A stretch of 64,000 nt of DNA from Misgurnus anguillicaudatus (GCF_027580225.2 NC_073352.2:3288501-3352500), one strand, 5' to 3'; counted from the first letter of the stretch, positions 34,326 through 44,905 are shown. A program made the numbers and translations. The notes: generated by a model not told the origin, from the sequence alone.

Positions 34326-34659
34326 GTCCAATTTATGATAACACAGTTTTCTGTAGGAATTCTGTATGCAACTCTATTTTTTCCTATAGCTTTAGAAACA
34401 GTATGGTCACTGCTCAAAAACATGATGGGAAATCAGCATTGTACTCCAAAGAACATATTACAACTCTCAAAAATAAAATTATTTGCTCAAATTGATTATT
34501 TATGACAGCACATTTCCCTATGGGAATTCTCTATGCAACTCTATTTTTTCAATAACTTTAAAAACAATGGGTTCACTGGTCAAAAGCATGATGGGAAATC
34601 AGCATTGTTCAAAGAACATACAACTCTCAAATGTACAATTATTTGCTTAGAATTGATAT
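34326..34659 (+). repeat. Two diverged tandem copies, 167-bp period
   Basis: The segment around AATTCTGTATGCAACTC (34358) recurs as AATTCTCTATGCAACTC at 34525. The following ATGATGGGAAATCAGCATTG is shared by both. Located in the spacer between elements A and B. No coding function. Confidence 0.7.
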
Positions 34660-34989
34660 ATTACAAATATGATGTTAAACAATTGTGGGAAAAGTGTGGG
34701 GGGAATTACACTAAGAAATAATTTTTTTTTCTAATACACACTGAACACAATTACCCCCCCCCCCTCCCCAGAAATTTTGATCAGTAAATATTTCTGAAGT
34801 ATATTCCCATTGATATAAACATTTTCTAAGCACATCAAGGTGACTAGAAACATGATGTTGCCCAACAGTCATAACTTCCAGTTACACAGGAGAATAAATA
34901 TAAAGTAACAAATTCATTTATCACAATGGGTAAAACCAAATACTGTCAGCAAAAGATTGTTGAGCTACACAAAATAGAAAGTGGCTTTA

Positions 34990-36219
34990 CAGTTTTTTCC
35001 AATTGCTAACACACAATTTTGCAAACTAGTCTGGTTTTATAAAAAAACTTAACACAATTTACAAAACCACACACCCAAATAGCAAAATACCATATCCTGC
35101 AAAATGAAGCACTCCAACCTAAACTACATATAACATTATCAAAACTTTGACACAAATTGGAACACACTTCATTCATATTACCAGATTTTTGTCTAACCAA
35201 CTACACACAGTTGGGAATAATGAAAAGTGCACTTTTCTTTAGTATGGTTTGCCATAATACTAAAATATGTATTAGATTGTTTACATGCACAAAAATATTT
35301 GCAGATACACACACATGCTGTTGAATTTTTTTTATTTTTCACCAAACAAGTCATAACGCCTCGTCCACATCACAGGCAATATATTTCCTTGCCAGACATC
35401 GAGAGAAGAAGCGCCTTGAGCACCTTATCCATCCCTAAATTGCACCAACATCATTCTCATCATATGTCTCTTCCACAGCCTGCAAAAGAGGCATGCGCAC
35501 AAAGGGCTGGTGGTCAAATACCTTCTATATAACTCTTCTATGGGGTTCAAAAATGGCAAGTATGGTGGGAGGTATTGCATGATAAATGTTTGGTAGTCAG
35601 CAAACCAGTTTTGGACTGGAGCTACACAATAAAAGCTCACGTTGTGCCATACTACAACATACCGGTTTCTTTGGTCTACATCATTTATACACTCTGATGG
35701 TATGAGAATGTTGTGGAGTCTTTCTAGAAATGTGAGAATATGGGCTGTGTTGTATCAAGGTTGGCATGACGGTGGAGGACACCATCCATATTGGAAATGG
35801 CAGCACACATTGTGATGTTCCCACCACGTTAGCCAGGAACATCTATAATGGTTCTGTGGCCAATGACATTCCTGTGGTCTTTTTTACTGCTTACATCCTG
35901 ATTGAAGTGTTAACAATTAACCATTCAGGTGTTTGGGCAGGTGGCACATTTATTGGCCATTTAGCTCGTGTAGTGTCATTTTGAATGGTAGTGTTTTGAA
36001 AAGGCAAACATGTGACTTTATGTCAGATTGTTGTGTCTTGTCCAGAGAACCGTGTTCAGTGCATTTAAAAAGTGCCATTGTGAATTGTAAAATGTGTGTA
36101 AAGCAGAAAATGTGTTTAGACTTTTGGAGACTTGAGAAGAGGTGTTGCTCTCTGTGTGTCAGTTTAAATAGTTGTGCTGTTCATGTCATTTTAGTGTGTT
36201 AGCAATAGGAAAAAACTGT
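34990..36219 (-). mobile_element. Tc1/IS630-type element, copy B (inverted)
   Basis: Same ends as copy A, with one mismatch in the right end, flanked by TA at 34988-34989 and 36220-36221. Length 1230 bp, opposite orientation to copy A and very similar in sequence. Its insertion cut a Tc1 transposase frame, giving a clear order of events. The A-spacer-B arrangement could form a long hairpin RNA if read through. Confidence 0.85.
35425..35640 (-). pseudogene. DDE transposase C-terminal remnant, copy B
   Basis: Counterpart of 33664-33879, again with LPPYLPFLNPIEELY and a handful of amino-acid differences from copy A. Same loss of N-terminal and first catalytic regions, so both copies derive from an already deleted parent. 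Confidence 0.7.
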
Positions 36220-36245
36220 AAGGAAATAGGTAAACTATAGAAACA

Positions 36246-36721
36246 TACAAACAAACAAAAACAAAACGCATTACAGCAGTCTTATTCAACACAGTGTCAT
36301 TTATAGAGTATCTCTTTTATATGCTTTATTCTTCTTTTCTCATTTCATGTTTAAAGGGGCCCTGACATGAAAATCTGACTTTTTCCATGTTTAACCCTTT
36401 AACTGCCCCTTTGAGTGTGTGTGTGTGTGTGGGAGGTGAAAATGGGATATGCACCTTCAAATTACTAAAACTCTGGAATTCTTTGGTCTAGAAGCTAAAT
36501 CTTGATCTTGTTTTAAGTGCTATAATTGGGTTCCCAGTGCTTCTATCAACCAACCTAGAAAATGTTAAAAAGAGCAACCCAGTAACTTAGTTTTGGTAAA
36601 CCATTCTCTGCAAATACATGAAAAATTAGATAATTGAAATTTGGCTCTACTTATGATGTCATAAGGACATCTTATTATAATAATACCGGCCCATTAAACT
36701 GCACTATCCAACCACAGCACA
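36246..36721. repeat. Dispersed repeat (AAAGGGGCCCTGACATG type)
   Basis: From about 36353 the sequence reads like a fish interspersed repeat starting AAAGGGGCCCTGACATGAAA, with a short GT run at 36417-36431 and an end near CCAACCACAGCAC. No second border or TSD was found and no coding frame is convincing. Confidence 0.35.
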
Positions 36722-36983
36722 GTAGTGATGGGTGATTTTGAAGCACGCTTCACGAGGCTTTGAAACATTTACAAATCTTTTGATTCGAATCATTGGTTCG
36801 GAGCTTGTTTCAAACTGGCCAGTCATGTGATTTTAGCAAACCAGGCTTCATTACGTCATAATGAAACGTTTTGAAAATCCGACGATTCACCACTAGGGGG
36901 AGTTGATCACTAATAAACAGTAACACTACCATTTGTCTACTTTTTGTTTATAGACAGATTTATTGACAAAAGTGTGCATAATT

Positions 36984-37313
36984 TGTCACGGTTAATCCGT
37001 GTCATGTCTTGTCTCTGTTCCGATTGTTATCACCTGGACATTCATTGATTAATTACCTGCCTCATAACACCTGTTTGTCATTTAGTCTGTGTGTATATAT
37101 ACCTCTGTCTTCTGTTTGCTCACTGTTGGATCATTGTCGTTACTCTCATGTCTGTTCTTGTTCCACGTTTGATGTTCCTGTGTTACTTACTTGCCTGTTG
37201 TTTTTACTCCTCGTGTTTTGTTTCTTGTTTTGTTTATTTATTAAATGTTATTTATTCAACCAGAACTCTGCACTTGCATCCTCACTTCCTCACTCCCGTA
37301 CCAGTTCGTGACA
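36984..37313 (+). repeat. 5' LTR of the non-autonomous element
   Basis: 330 bp, TGTCACGG to GTGACA. TATA box TATATATA at about 37093-37101; predicted RNA start near 37127; ATTAAA poly(A)-type signal at 37240-37245. The first bases fold as CACGG-TTAAT-CCGTG. Confidence 0.9.
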
Positions 37314-37314
37314 G

Positions 37315-37323
37315 AATGATCCA
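37315..37323 (+). other. Self-priming type primer-binding site, second element
   Basis: AATGATCCA, two bases after the LTR, is the reverse complement of TGGATCATT at 37127-37135 in the 5' LTR, about 30 bases beyond the TATA box. Same layout as in the Gypsy element at 20613-25923. The 3' LTR has lost the matching segment. Confidence 0.6.
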
Positions 37324-37618
37324 GCCATCAAAGGACGCAGCGAGTTCGCGGAGGAGTGCTTCCCCATATATTTTTTTGAGGGGGAGTACTGGACATCAGG
37401 CCTCGCAAGCTTCAAAACCCCAATGTCCCTTGGAACTGACCTAGAGGGATCACTCAGAACTCCAGGACAGGCTCAAGCTAGCGGTCATCACGCCCGATTC
37501 ATTTCCCGGGGTGGTTGCCGCGACACACGAGCCTGTTCCTGCGAGGGTCGAATCAGTTGGTTCCCCTGCTGTTGGAGTCGTCTGGTACGGTTCCTGGGAG
37601 GTCCACCACCATGCTCAT
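37317..37618 (+). pseudogene. Gag-like internal region, left part
   Basis: A frame opens at the ATG at 37317, just after the LTR, where gag starts in related elements. It soon loses similarity to anything I know. The part at about 37480-37545 (CACGCCCGATTCATTTCCCG and onward) recurs beyond the nested unit at about 40520-40580, so the internal region contains a direct duplication. No zinc knuckle or capsid block is recognisable. Confidence 0.35.
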
Positions 37619-37819
37619 GTCACACGGTGACGATCTTTCCAGGGGCGGAACCAAAAATAGGAGAGTTTGGTTCCGCCCGGAAGTGTTTCCGCCCAGACGG
37701 GAGAATAGGAACACCGGAACTTCCGGTAGACGCCGCGAAACAAAAATCAGCTGATTCGACACAGGTGCGTCTGATTAACCTTAGCCGCTGGCGATTGGAG
37801 GAAACAACGAAGACGGCAG

Positions 37820-37825
37820 TATAAA
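37820..37825 (+). promoter_or_regulatory. TATA box of the LTR-like unit
   Basis: TATAAA about 200 bases inside the unit, in a GC-richer setting, with AATAAA 2.5 kb downstream at 40364-40369. A transcript would begin near 37850. Confidence 0.5.
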
Positions 37826-39019
37826 GGATCATCTAAAAACACAGTTGGGTGTTTGTTTTTGGTGCTGTTGTTGTGCGCTTGTTGTGGCTGGTATCCTTTC
37901 AGGCTGAAGCTGGCGTGGCTGTGTGGGACGAAGCAAAACCGTAGTGGCTGGGAGACGACCGGAAAACGCTGGGAACTGAAACAGAACAGAAAGAGGATTC
38001 AGAGTTAGCGTGAGTGGTTGTTATTTGAAGATACTTGAAGCTATTGCGTTCATTGTGTAAACATTGCCATAGGAAGGAAACGCCTCGCCGTATGAAGTTG
38101 AAAATACTGGCCTGTGCGTGTGTATCGAAGGGGAGAGCATCGGAGAAGATCATATGGTGCCTGTGAGTATGCAATATTGATTGCGGACACGTTGTACATT
38201 AACTCATTGTGTAGCTGACGGCCCTGCTACGGAGCAGTGTGGTGGGAGAGCCGGAAGAGGACGAGTTTTGGCTGCTACAGCGACGTGGACGTTGACTGGG
38301 CTGTGCTAACAACGCCTAGCGGGATCCGGTGAAGTGGAGGAAGACGGGGCGTCCTAAGTGTTCACTTGAGTGCGGTGGGTGAGTCTGTATTGTTGTGAAA
38401 AATTCACTTTGAAGTGATGCAGTGTCTTTGCTGTGTGTGTATTGTCAGAAAAACCCCGCCTCCACCCCTTTCGTCGTGGGAGAACGAAAAGGCTGCCGGT
38501 ACCAGTTGTTATATTTTTCTTGGCATATGCTGTGGGCGAGCCCCTGATGTGAATACTTACCGTGGTGATAGTCAGTGGTCATCTTTTGGATCTGGGTTGT
38601 CTGTGAGTGGTGGCGAAGAGTGACCACCGGAGACTGTGTGAGTACAACGAAGAATTAATGCTTATTAGTACACCTATACTGCATAACATTTTACTGTCTG
38701 CGGAGGGAGGCGGAGTGCGATCCCACCTGTCCCGAAGCCTCTTCAAAGGGGCGCCCCTGTTCAGTGCTCTATAGACGAGGAAACGGAGAAGAGAGGGCAG
38801 CGCTCGGCAGTGTAGGATTGCCCCCTCGCAGTAGCAGCAGTCGCTGGGAGGTTTTGTTTCCCGATGCCCAAAATTACCATACGGTCTCGAGGCATCGTTT
38901 GAGTTGTGGGAATACGGTCACTGTAAGTCCACCATTTCACAATCCCCAAATGAAATGCATGAATTCGAATTGACTGTCTATTAACCCCGAGTGTTTAGCC
39001 TGCGAAGAGAAAAGAGGAA

Positions 39020-39900
39020 GTGGAAACCTTACCTGCACTGTACTTATTGTACGCCGTCTCACGTTGGAGAGGTGAGAGAAAATTCAGCTGTGTAGATAAC
39101 TGCTCTTCTGTGCCCCAGCTAGCAGCCTGTGGAGAAAGAGAAAAAGTGAAACCTTACCTGCACCGTACTTACTGTACGCCGTCCCAAGCTGGAGAGGTGA
39201 GGGAAAATCCAGTTGTATAAGTAACCGATCTTGTGTGTCCCTGCCAGCAGCCTGTGGAGAGAGAGAAAGTGAAACCTTACCTGTACCGTACTTACTGTAC
39301 GCCGTCCCAAGCTGGAGAGGTGAGAGAGAATTCAGTTGTAGAGATAACCGATCTTCTGTGTCCCAGCCAGCAACCTGTGGAGAGAGAGAAAGTGAAACCT
39401 TACCTGTACCGTACTTACTGTACGCCGTCCCAAGCTGGAGAGGTGAGAGAGAATTCAGTTGTAGAGATAACCGATCTTCTGCGTCCCAGCCAGCAGCCTG
39501 AGGAGAGAGAGAAAGTGAAACCTTACCTGTACCGTACTTACTGTACGCCGTCCCAAGCTGGAGAGGTGAGAGAGAATTCAGTTGTAGAGATAACCGATCT
39601 TCTGTGTCCCAGCCAGCAGCCTGTGGAGAGAGAGAAAGTGAAACCTTACCTATACCGTACTTACTGTACGCCGTCCCAAGCTGGAGAGGTGAGAGAGAAT
39701 TCAGTTGTAGAGATAACCGATCTTCTGCGTCCCAGCCAGCAGCCTGTGGAGAGAAAGTGAAACCTTACCTGTACCGTACTTACTGTATGCCATCCCAAGC
39801 TGGAGAGGTGAGCGAGAATTCAGTCATATAAATAATCTATCCTCTGTGTCCCCACCAGCAGCCTGTGGAGAGAGAGAGCGAACGGTCAGACTCTACTTGT
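39020..39900 (+). repeat. Minisatellite, 123-bp unit (41 codons)
   Basis: The CCTGTGG (or CCTGAGG) landmark occurs at 39251, 39374, 39497, 39620 and 39743, exactly 123 apart. Diverged or shortened units flank these on both sides. Because 123 is divisible by three, frames stay open over several units. The frame from 39233 gives a 41-residue repeat of about four copies (EREKVKPYLYRTYCTPSQAG core). Each unit also has a splice-like GAGAG/GTGAGA and a pyrimidine-rich CCCAGCCAGCAG. I think it is a minisatellite in a non-coding unit, but a repeated peptide or exon cannot be excluded. Confidence 0.85.
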
Positions 39901-40496
39901 ACCATACTTACTGTGCACCATTCCAAGTTGGGAAGGCGAGGGAGCGCCACCAGCAGTGAGTCACCGATCCTCTGTGTTCTGGGTGGTAGTCTGTAAGAAA
40001 GAGGAGAGACACACACGTGATTGGAGGACCATCCACGAAGTCAGCCCCCAGCATTACATACCGGAGGGCTACATTGCCGTTTGGGCAAAGGGTACGTCCA
40101 CATAAGAGTCCATTGACCCAGCACTTATCTTGCCACTTTCATTCTGCCTCCAGGAGGAAGAGGAGGGCGCCACGGGATCATAAACCAATGCGGAGGAGCC
40201 TGAGCCACATCCCCTGTAGAGTCCCGGACACATGGCCCTGTCCGCTCTTTCCCCCGCCCCCTGTCTCTTCCGTTCACGGCCCACCTGGAGGACAGAACCA
40301 GTGCATTAGTTTTAAAGTTTCCCCCCCTTCCTATTTCCCCCACTTCTATTTTTAATTAAATTAAATAAAGTTCTATTTTTATACTTACGTGCACTTGTGT
40401 TGTTTGGTCATTGGGTTGGCTTTGGGGACCTCCTCGAGGTGGAACTTAAGAAGGGGCGTGGCTTGTTTATACTAGGGCCAGCCCCGACTTGTGACA

Positions 40497-40937
40497 CTCA
40501 ATTCAGGGTTCTCAACGGACGCCACGCCCGATTATTTCCCCGGGGTGGTCGCTACAGTGCATGAGCCCGTTTTCCTGAGATGGTGAGAGTCGACTCCCGG
40601 GTTGATCGGTTCCTCGTCGGTTCCCAGGAGGGTCGAGTCATCTGGGTCGGTCCCCGAGATGGCTGCTCTGGTTTTTCTGGCTTCCTGCCCTGCCGGCTTC
40701 ATCCCGGCTCCCTGCACTGCCGGGTTCGCCCCGGCTTCCTGCCCTGCCAGCTTCATTCCGGCTCCCTGCACTGCCGGGTTCGCCCTGGCTTCCTGCCCTG
40801 CCGGCTTCATTCCAGCGCCCGTCCTGCCGGCTTCATCTTGGTCTCCAAGCCCTCCGTCCCTCCCCCAGATCCTCCCTCCCAGACTTTTGGTTGTTTATGT
40901 TGGAGTGTCTGGGAGCCACTCCTTAAGGGGGGGGTAA
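40497..40937 (+). pseudogene. Internal region of the LTR element, right part
   Basis: Contains alternating GCTTCCTGCCCTGCCGGCTT and GCTCCCTGCACTGCCGGGTT units (40678-40830), a short coding-like repeat rich in Pro, Ala, Cys and Phe. It ends in a G-rich run directly before the 3' LTR, the likely polypurine tract. Such proline/alanine repeats are common in fish non-autonomous Gypsy-type elements. No full protein is present. Confidence 0.45.
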
Positions 40938-41256
40938 TGTCACGGTTAATCCGTGTCATGTCTTGTCTCTGTTCCGATTGTTATCACCTGGACATTAATT
41001 GATTAATTACCTGCCTCATCACACCTGTTTGTCATTTAGTCTGTGTGTATATATACCTCTGTCTTATGTTTGCTCATTATCGTTACTCTCATGTCTGTTC
41101 TTGTTCCACGTTTGATGTTCCTGTGTTACTTACTTGCCTGTTGTTTTTACTCCTCGTGTTTTGTTTCTCGTTTTGTTTATTTATTAAATGTTATTTATTC
41201 AACCAGAACTCTGCACTTGCGTCCTCACTTCCTCACTCCCATACCAGTTCGTGACA
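40938..41256 (+). repeat. 3' LTR of the non-autonomous element
   Basis: 319 bp, like the 5' LTR but lacking 11 bases at the predicted RNA start, where the 5' copy has CTGTTGGATCA. Several single-base differences also exist, so this insertion is older than the one at 20613. Confidence 0.9.
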
Positions 41257-41579
41257 TAATTAAAAGGGAGTTTGTTTTAATGATTTGTTTGCCATAAATA
41301 AAACTAAAAACACATTAAATACACTTTTAATTATGTCTTAATTAAATTAAATAATTTATTTTTCTAAAAATTTTTTAGAACAATCTTGCTGTTATTTTGT
41401 AAAAAGTGTAAAATGTTTGGACCAGTTTGGACAGATCTTGCTGCTTTTACACTATTTTGACCAGCAGGTGTCACCAGCGTGTATGATGTTTCAAACGCTT
41501 CGAAAACCTGAATCATTTTACAAAGCAATTGGTCCAATTGATTCAAAGCTTCGAAAAGCTTTGTTTCTCCCATCACTAC

Positions 41580-42026
41580 TTTTGAATAATGTGCAAAATT
41601 TTTTCCTTCACCAGCCAGCAAGCAGTCTTAATAAAACACTGTTGCAATTGCTGAAAGAGAGGAATCAGTTCAGTAAGAGTCAAGGGACAATGCCTAACTA
41701 AAGGAAACAGTAATCGCGATAATGGTGACTTCAAATGATTCTAAAACAAACACAAACTGTTGATTTAATGTAATAAAATTGGTGGAAAAATAATATCTTC
41801 TACTAAACAACGTATGTGAATGGTAAAGTAGTTGAGCACTTGTATCTTGTTCTGACAACAGTTTAGAAGTTTGAAATTTATCATCCATGTTTAGAAAATA
41901 ACTTAGAAAATAACTGCAAAGAGTTTCAAAGAGAGATGGCGATAGAGTGGCAAAAGTGAAAGAGTGCAGCAGGGGTTATTGCACCCACAATGCAATGCGT
42001 TATAAAAAATGGCAAAATGCCTGTAA
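41580..42026. other. Intergenic DNA, nothing recognised
   Basis: No supported gene or repeat ends. Lies between the nested hAT-like element and a DIRS remnant. Confidence 0.3.
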
Positions 42027-42520
42027 AACGTCTCGGTTACTATCGTAACCTCGGTTCCCTGAGAGACGGGAACGAGACATTGCGTCCGCTGACGCTACGG
42101 GAAACTCCTCCCTCTTCCGGTTTCTCTGAAGCTTTTATTGAACAACGCCAGTGTACTGGCCAATGCCAACCATGACAGCATATAGGGGCGGGACTTCCGC
42201 TGCTATATAGCCTGTTTAGGCGGCAAAATACTCAGATTCTTTTGACTGAACGAACAGAGCTGATCTGAGCAGTGGCACGGCGGCTTACGCAATGTCTCGT
42301 TCCCGTCTCTCAGGGAACTGAGGTTACGATAGTAACTGAGACGTTCCCTTTCAAGAGTGGTCACTCGACATTGCGTCCGCTGACGCTATGGGAGATGTAT
42401 TCAAACACGCCGTTAAAACAGCGAAGAGCAACTCCAGTGGAGCTTACTCAAGTCCAGTCGGTGCACAATCCCCGCCCAGTCTGTGTAAGCCAACGCAAAG
42501 TAGATTGGATGCCTGAATCT
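42027..42520. mobile_element. DIRS remnant: one terminal repeat plus internal complementary region
   Basis: Starts AACGTCTCGGTTACTATCG, like the left end of the full DIRS element at 44508 but diverged. At 42286-42361 the reverse complement of this terminus (TCTCAGGGAACTGAGG, ending GAGACGTT) joins a CCCTTTCAAGAGTGG segment. This is the layout of terminal repeat and internal complementary region in DIRS elements. The sequence breaks off near 42520 against another repeat, so gag, RT and recombinase are absent. A different subfamily from the intact copy, judging by the divergence. Confidence 0.7.
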
Positions 42521-42524
42521 CCAG

Positions 42525-43190
42525 GGCCCGGTTTTTCAAAAGGTTTAATCCGGAAAAAATTTATCTGGATTTAGTAATCCTTTTTTTGCGATCCATGATC
42601 ACGTAATCCATCTTACTTTTGATACAGTTTTTCAAAGCAACATCTGATTGGATCGGTCTGATCTAGATAGGAACTTTTCAGGATCACCAAATCTGGATAA
42701 CCAATGCTCAGACAGGATAGAAAATCACAATGTAGAACTATAGATATGTAAAGAGCAACAAGTAGAATAGCCAGTGTGGGGTGATGGTAAATGTTACCTC
42801 GTGCCAAACTTAGACCAATCACTGTTCCATTCACGCCCTCCTCCCCTTCCCTTTTGTTCTCTGTGTTGTGTGCCTTGTGTGGTGAAGGTGCTACTGGCGA
42901 ATGTAACGCAAGTAACTAGTTCGGGAAAACTGTAATAATATTTTGTTCAGTAACAAGATTGTCAAAGCTCCCTTTGTGAATCTGGCATCTTGGTTATAGT
43001 CAATACAAGCAGGCTGGTCATTGCTTCAGTTAAGAAGATGTTAATCCAGACTGTGCTGTTTTTGTGGTTTCTGTGCTCAGGAAAGAATTCTTCCAATGCA
43101 TTAGGAGACCACAGCAACTGCACAGACATATAGAATCTCAACAGAGAATCAAACTAGATGCTTGTAAGAGCATTAGTAAGATTTTTCTGT
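42525..43190. repeat. Repeat fragment (GGGCCCGGTTTTTCAAA type) and spacer
   Basis: 42525-42720 begins GGGCCCGGTTTTTCAAAAGG and contains repeated ATCCGGA/TCTGGAT motifs, typical of a fish DNA-transposon end. No matching end was found. From about 42850 to 43190 I see nothing specific. Confidence 0.35.
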
Positions 43191-43619
43191 TTAACTCTTT
43201 CCCCGCCATTGAAGAGATATCTCGTCAATCTAGAGAAAACGCTTCCCAGCCAATGACGAGTATTTCCGTCTTTCCGCAATACCGCTATTATCCACTAGGT
43301 GGCGCCCTTCCGCAACTTTTTAAACCCGGAAGTATTGCCCTCTGGCAAGCTGCTGCATGTCCGTGTCTGTTTTAAAGATCGCTCTGAATGGGATCTCTAT
43401 GAGAAGTCCGTCACAAAAATGGAATTATCTCTGCTTTTTGCTCAAAATGTGGTGTTTTTGCAGAAACCTACTCAAGGTAGGATGAAACGGTTTTTTTTGT
43501 TTGAAAGCAGAGGATCTGTTCTTTCATTTGGTATATTGTATGTTTATATATTTGACATTTTCTGGAAGGCATTAAACTTTGGTGAAAATCATGAAAAACG
43601 CTGGCGCTGAAAGAGTTAA
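43191..43619. mobile_element. piggyBac-type MITE, TTAA flanked
   Basis: TTAACTCTTTCCCCGCC at the left and GGCGCTGAAAGAGTTAA at the right form inverted ends that include the TTAA target on each side. Length 429 bp, no transposase. TTAA targets with CTCTTTC-like ends suggest piggyBac (Kolobok also uses TTAA). Confidence 0.65.
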
Positions 43620-44557
43620 TAGCAAGGAGCCTCTAGAGAAAAGGTATTTACACACCGGGACGTTTTTCGGGCGCGTTTATCGTCGACGTTTAACGTCTCG
43701 TGACTCAAGAACGAGCGCCAATGTGAGTGCGCACACCCACGCGAAAAGCGCGACGCGCAAAAGCGTCATTTTCAGAAAAACGCCTCGGACGCGTTTTTTT
43801 GGTTTGACGCTTTTGTTCACGTGCCTTTTGTTCACGTGCCTGGCGCTGCTGAAGTTCCAGTAAAGCACGACTTGGTGGCGCTCAAGAACAAAATGGTCTT
43901 GCGGAGCACGTGGAACAGGTAAACACACAAAGAAGATGCATCGAGGCTGTGGAGGTTTATGAAGGTGTCAGAGTTCCTCACGTCATCGACTGAATTTCGA
44001 AGGTAACGTGATATACATTAGAACATTACAATACATAGCTGTGTGGGCTATATGATTAGATTAAACTTTATTGTCATTACACAAGTACAAGGCAACGAAA
44101 TGCAGTTTAGGTGCAAAAGCAGTATAAAAAGTGCAGGATATCAATAATAATTGCATAGGTGCAGGATTATGTAATACGATGTAAACAGTACTATGTATGG
44201 GTGGTACTATGAACATAATATACAGAAATGTACAAATGGATATGTACATAATAAACTAAACAGAACAGTAGTGAAATTAATATTTAAGTAGTGCATGAAT
44301 GAATTTGGATTGTAACTAGTCAGTTAAGAGTGCAATGGCTTAAGTTATTGTGAATAGTTATTCTAATATTCAGTACACAGGGGTGCAAACGATGCAATTC
44401 ATGTAGTCCAGCAGTGCAAATGAACAGGGAGTATGAAATAGACAGTCCAGTAGTGTATTGAACAGACCAGTAGTGCAAATCTACATTATAACTGTGCAAG
44501 TAATAAAAACGTCTCGGTTACGTATGTAACCCTCGTTCCCTGAAGGAAGGGAACGGA

Positions 44558-44723
44558 GACGTCACGTCGTGACCGACGAATTGGGAACCGCTTCGCGGGT
44601 GACCTATCTACTTCGAGAACTATCAAAAACGCCAATGAACTTGGCATGCAGGTATTTGCATAATGCCGGCGCCGCCCCGCCAGGTGCGTATATAAGGCAC
44701 AGGTGCATAATACCAAATCAGCT
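44558..44723 (-). repeat. Left inverted terminal repeat of DIRS
   Basis: 166 bp, identical in reverse complement to 50665-50830. Contains TATATAAGG near its inner end. The unique 50 bases outside it (44508-44557) are matched by the internal complementary region. Confidence 0.9.
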
Positions 44724-44795
44724 ATATTATTGCTGAGAAGCCGAGCAACAGTGCCCGGCCTGAACAGCAATGGAACAGCAAACTGTGGCGACGGG

Positions 44796-44905
44796 ACGTG
44801 ACGTCTCCGTTCCCTTCCTTCAGGGAACGAGGGTTACATACGTAACCGAGACGTTCCCTTTCAGTCGGTCACTACGACGTCACGTCGTGGCCGACGAATT
44901 GGGAA
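44796..44905 (-). other. Internal complementary region of DIRS
   Basis: First half (44796-44855) is the reverse complement of the left end; second half (44853-44905) is the reverse complement of the right end. They share the GTT at 44853-44855. In the DIRS replication model this region bridges the two ends so that a closed circle can be made. One difference (GTGGCC versus GTGACC) is visible in the second half. Confidence 0.9.

Larger units (their letters stand above)
34926..36245 (+). pseudogene. Tc1-like transposase start, split by element B
   Basis: An ATG at 34926 opens MGKTKYCQQKIVELHKIE, a Tc1 transposase N-terminus, and runs 21 codons to the TA at 34988-34989. Element B (34990-36219) is inserted exactly there. 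After the duplicated TA the same frame goes on for six codons (KEIGKL) and stops at TAG. The upstream sequence (C-rich run at 34755-34767, then a long leader) resembles the 5' end of fish Tc1 elements. Only the first part of the helix-turn-helix remains. The feature spans the foreign element. Confidence 0.7.
37619..40496 (+). mobile_element. LTR-like unit, 2.9 kb, with promoter and poly(A) signal
   Basis: The unit starts TGTCACACGG and ends CTTGTGACA, with CTCA directly on both sides (37615-37618, 40497-40500) as a possible 4-bp TSD. It has a TATAAA at 37820-37825 and an AATAAA at 40364-40369, so it is laid out like a very long solo LTR or a transcription unit mobilised as one. No terminal direct repeats are present within it. 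It contains the 123-bp minisatellite. No protein is recognised. The solo-LTR reading is an inference. Confidence 0.5.
36984..41256 (+). mobile_element. Non-autonomous LTR retroelement with nested insert
   Basis: Two LTRs (36984-37313, 40938-41256), TSD TAATT on both sides (36979-36983, 41257-41261), a self-priming type site after the 5' LTR and a G-rich polypurine run before the 3' LTR. No RT or integrase is found, only gag-like coding scraps, so it must borrow enzymes, perhaps from a sushi-type relative. A 2.9 kb unit (37619-40496) sits inside. Without that the element would be about 1.4 kb. Confidence 0.88.
36722..41579. mobile_element. hAT-like element (AGTGATGGG ends) holding an LTR element
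   Basis: AGTGATGGGTGATTTTGAAGC at the left pairs with GCTTTGTTTCTCCCATCACT at the right, imperfectly. Repeated TTCGAA-type and CTTCAAAG-type motifs lie inside both ends. No clear TSD was seen, so this is an old copy. Without the LTR element it would be under 600 bp, a MITE-like size. Confidence 0.6.

Noticed and set aside
40580..41002. Cys/Pro-rich open frame near the 3' LTR of the non-autonomous element
   Set aside because: It follows the short tandem repeat at 40678-40830 and runs into the LTR. Treated as element sequence, not as a gene.
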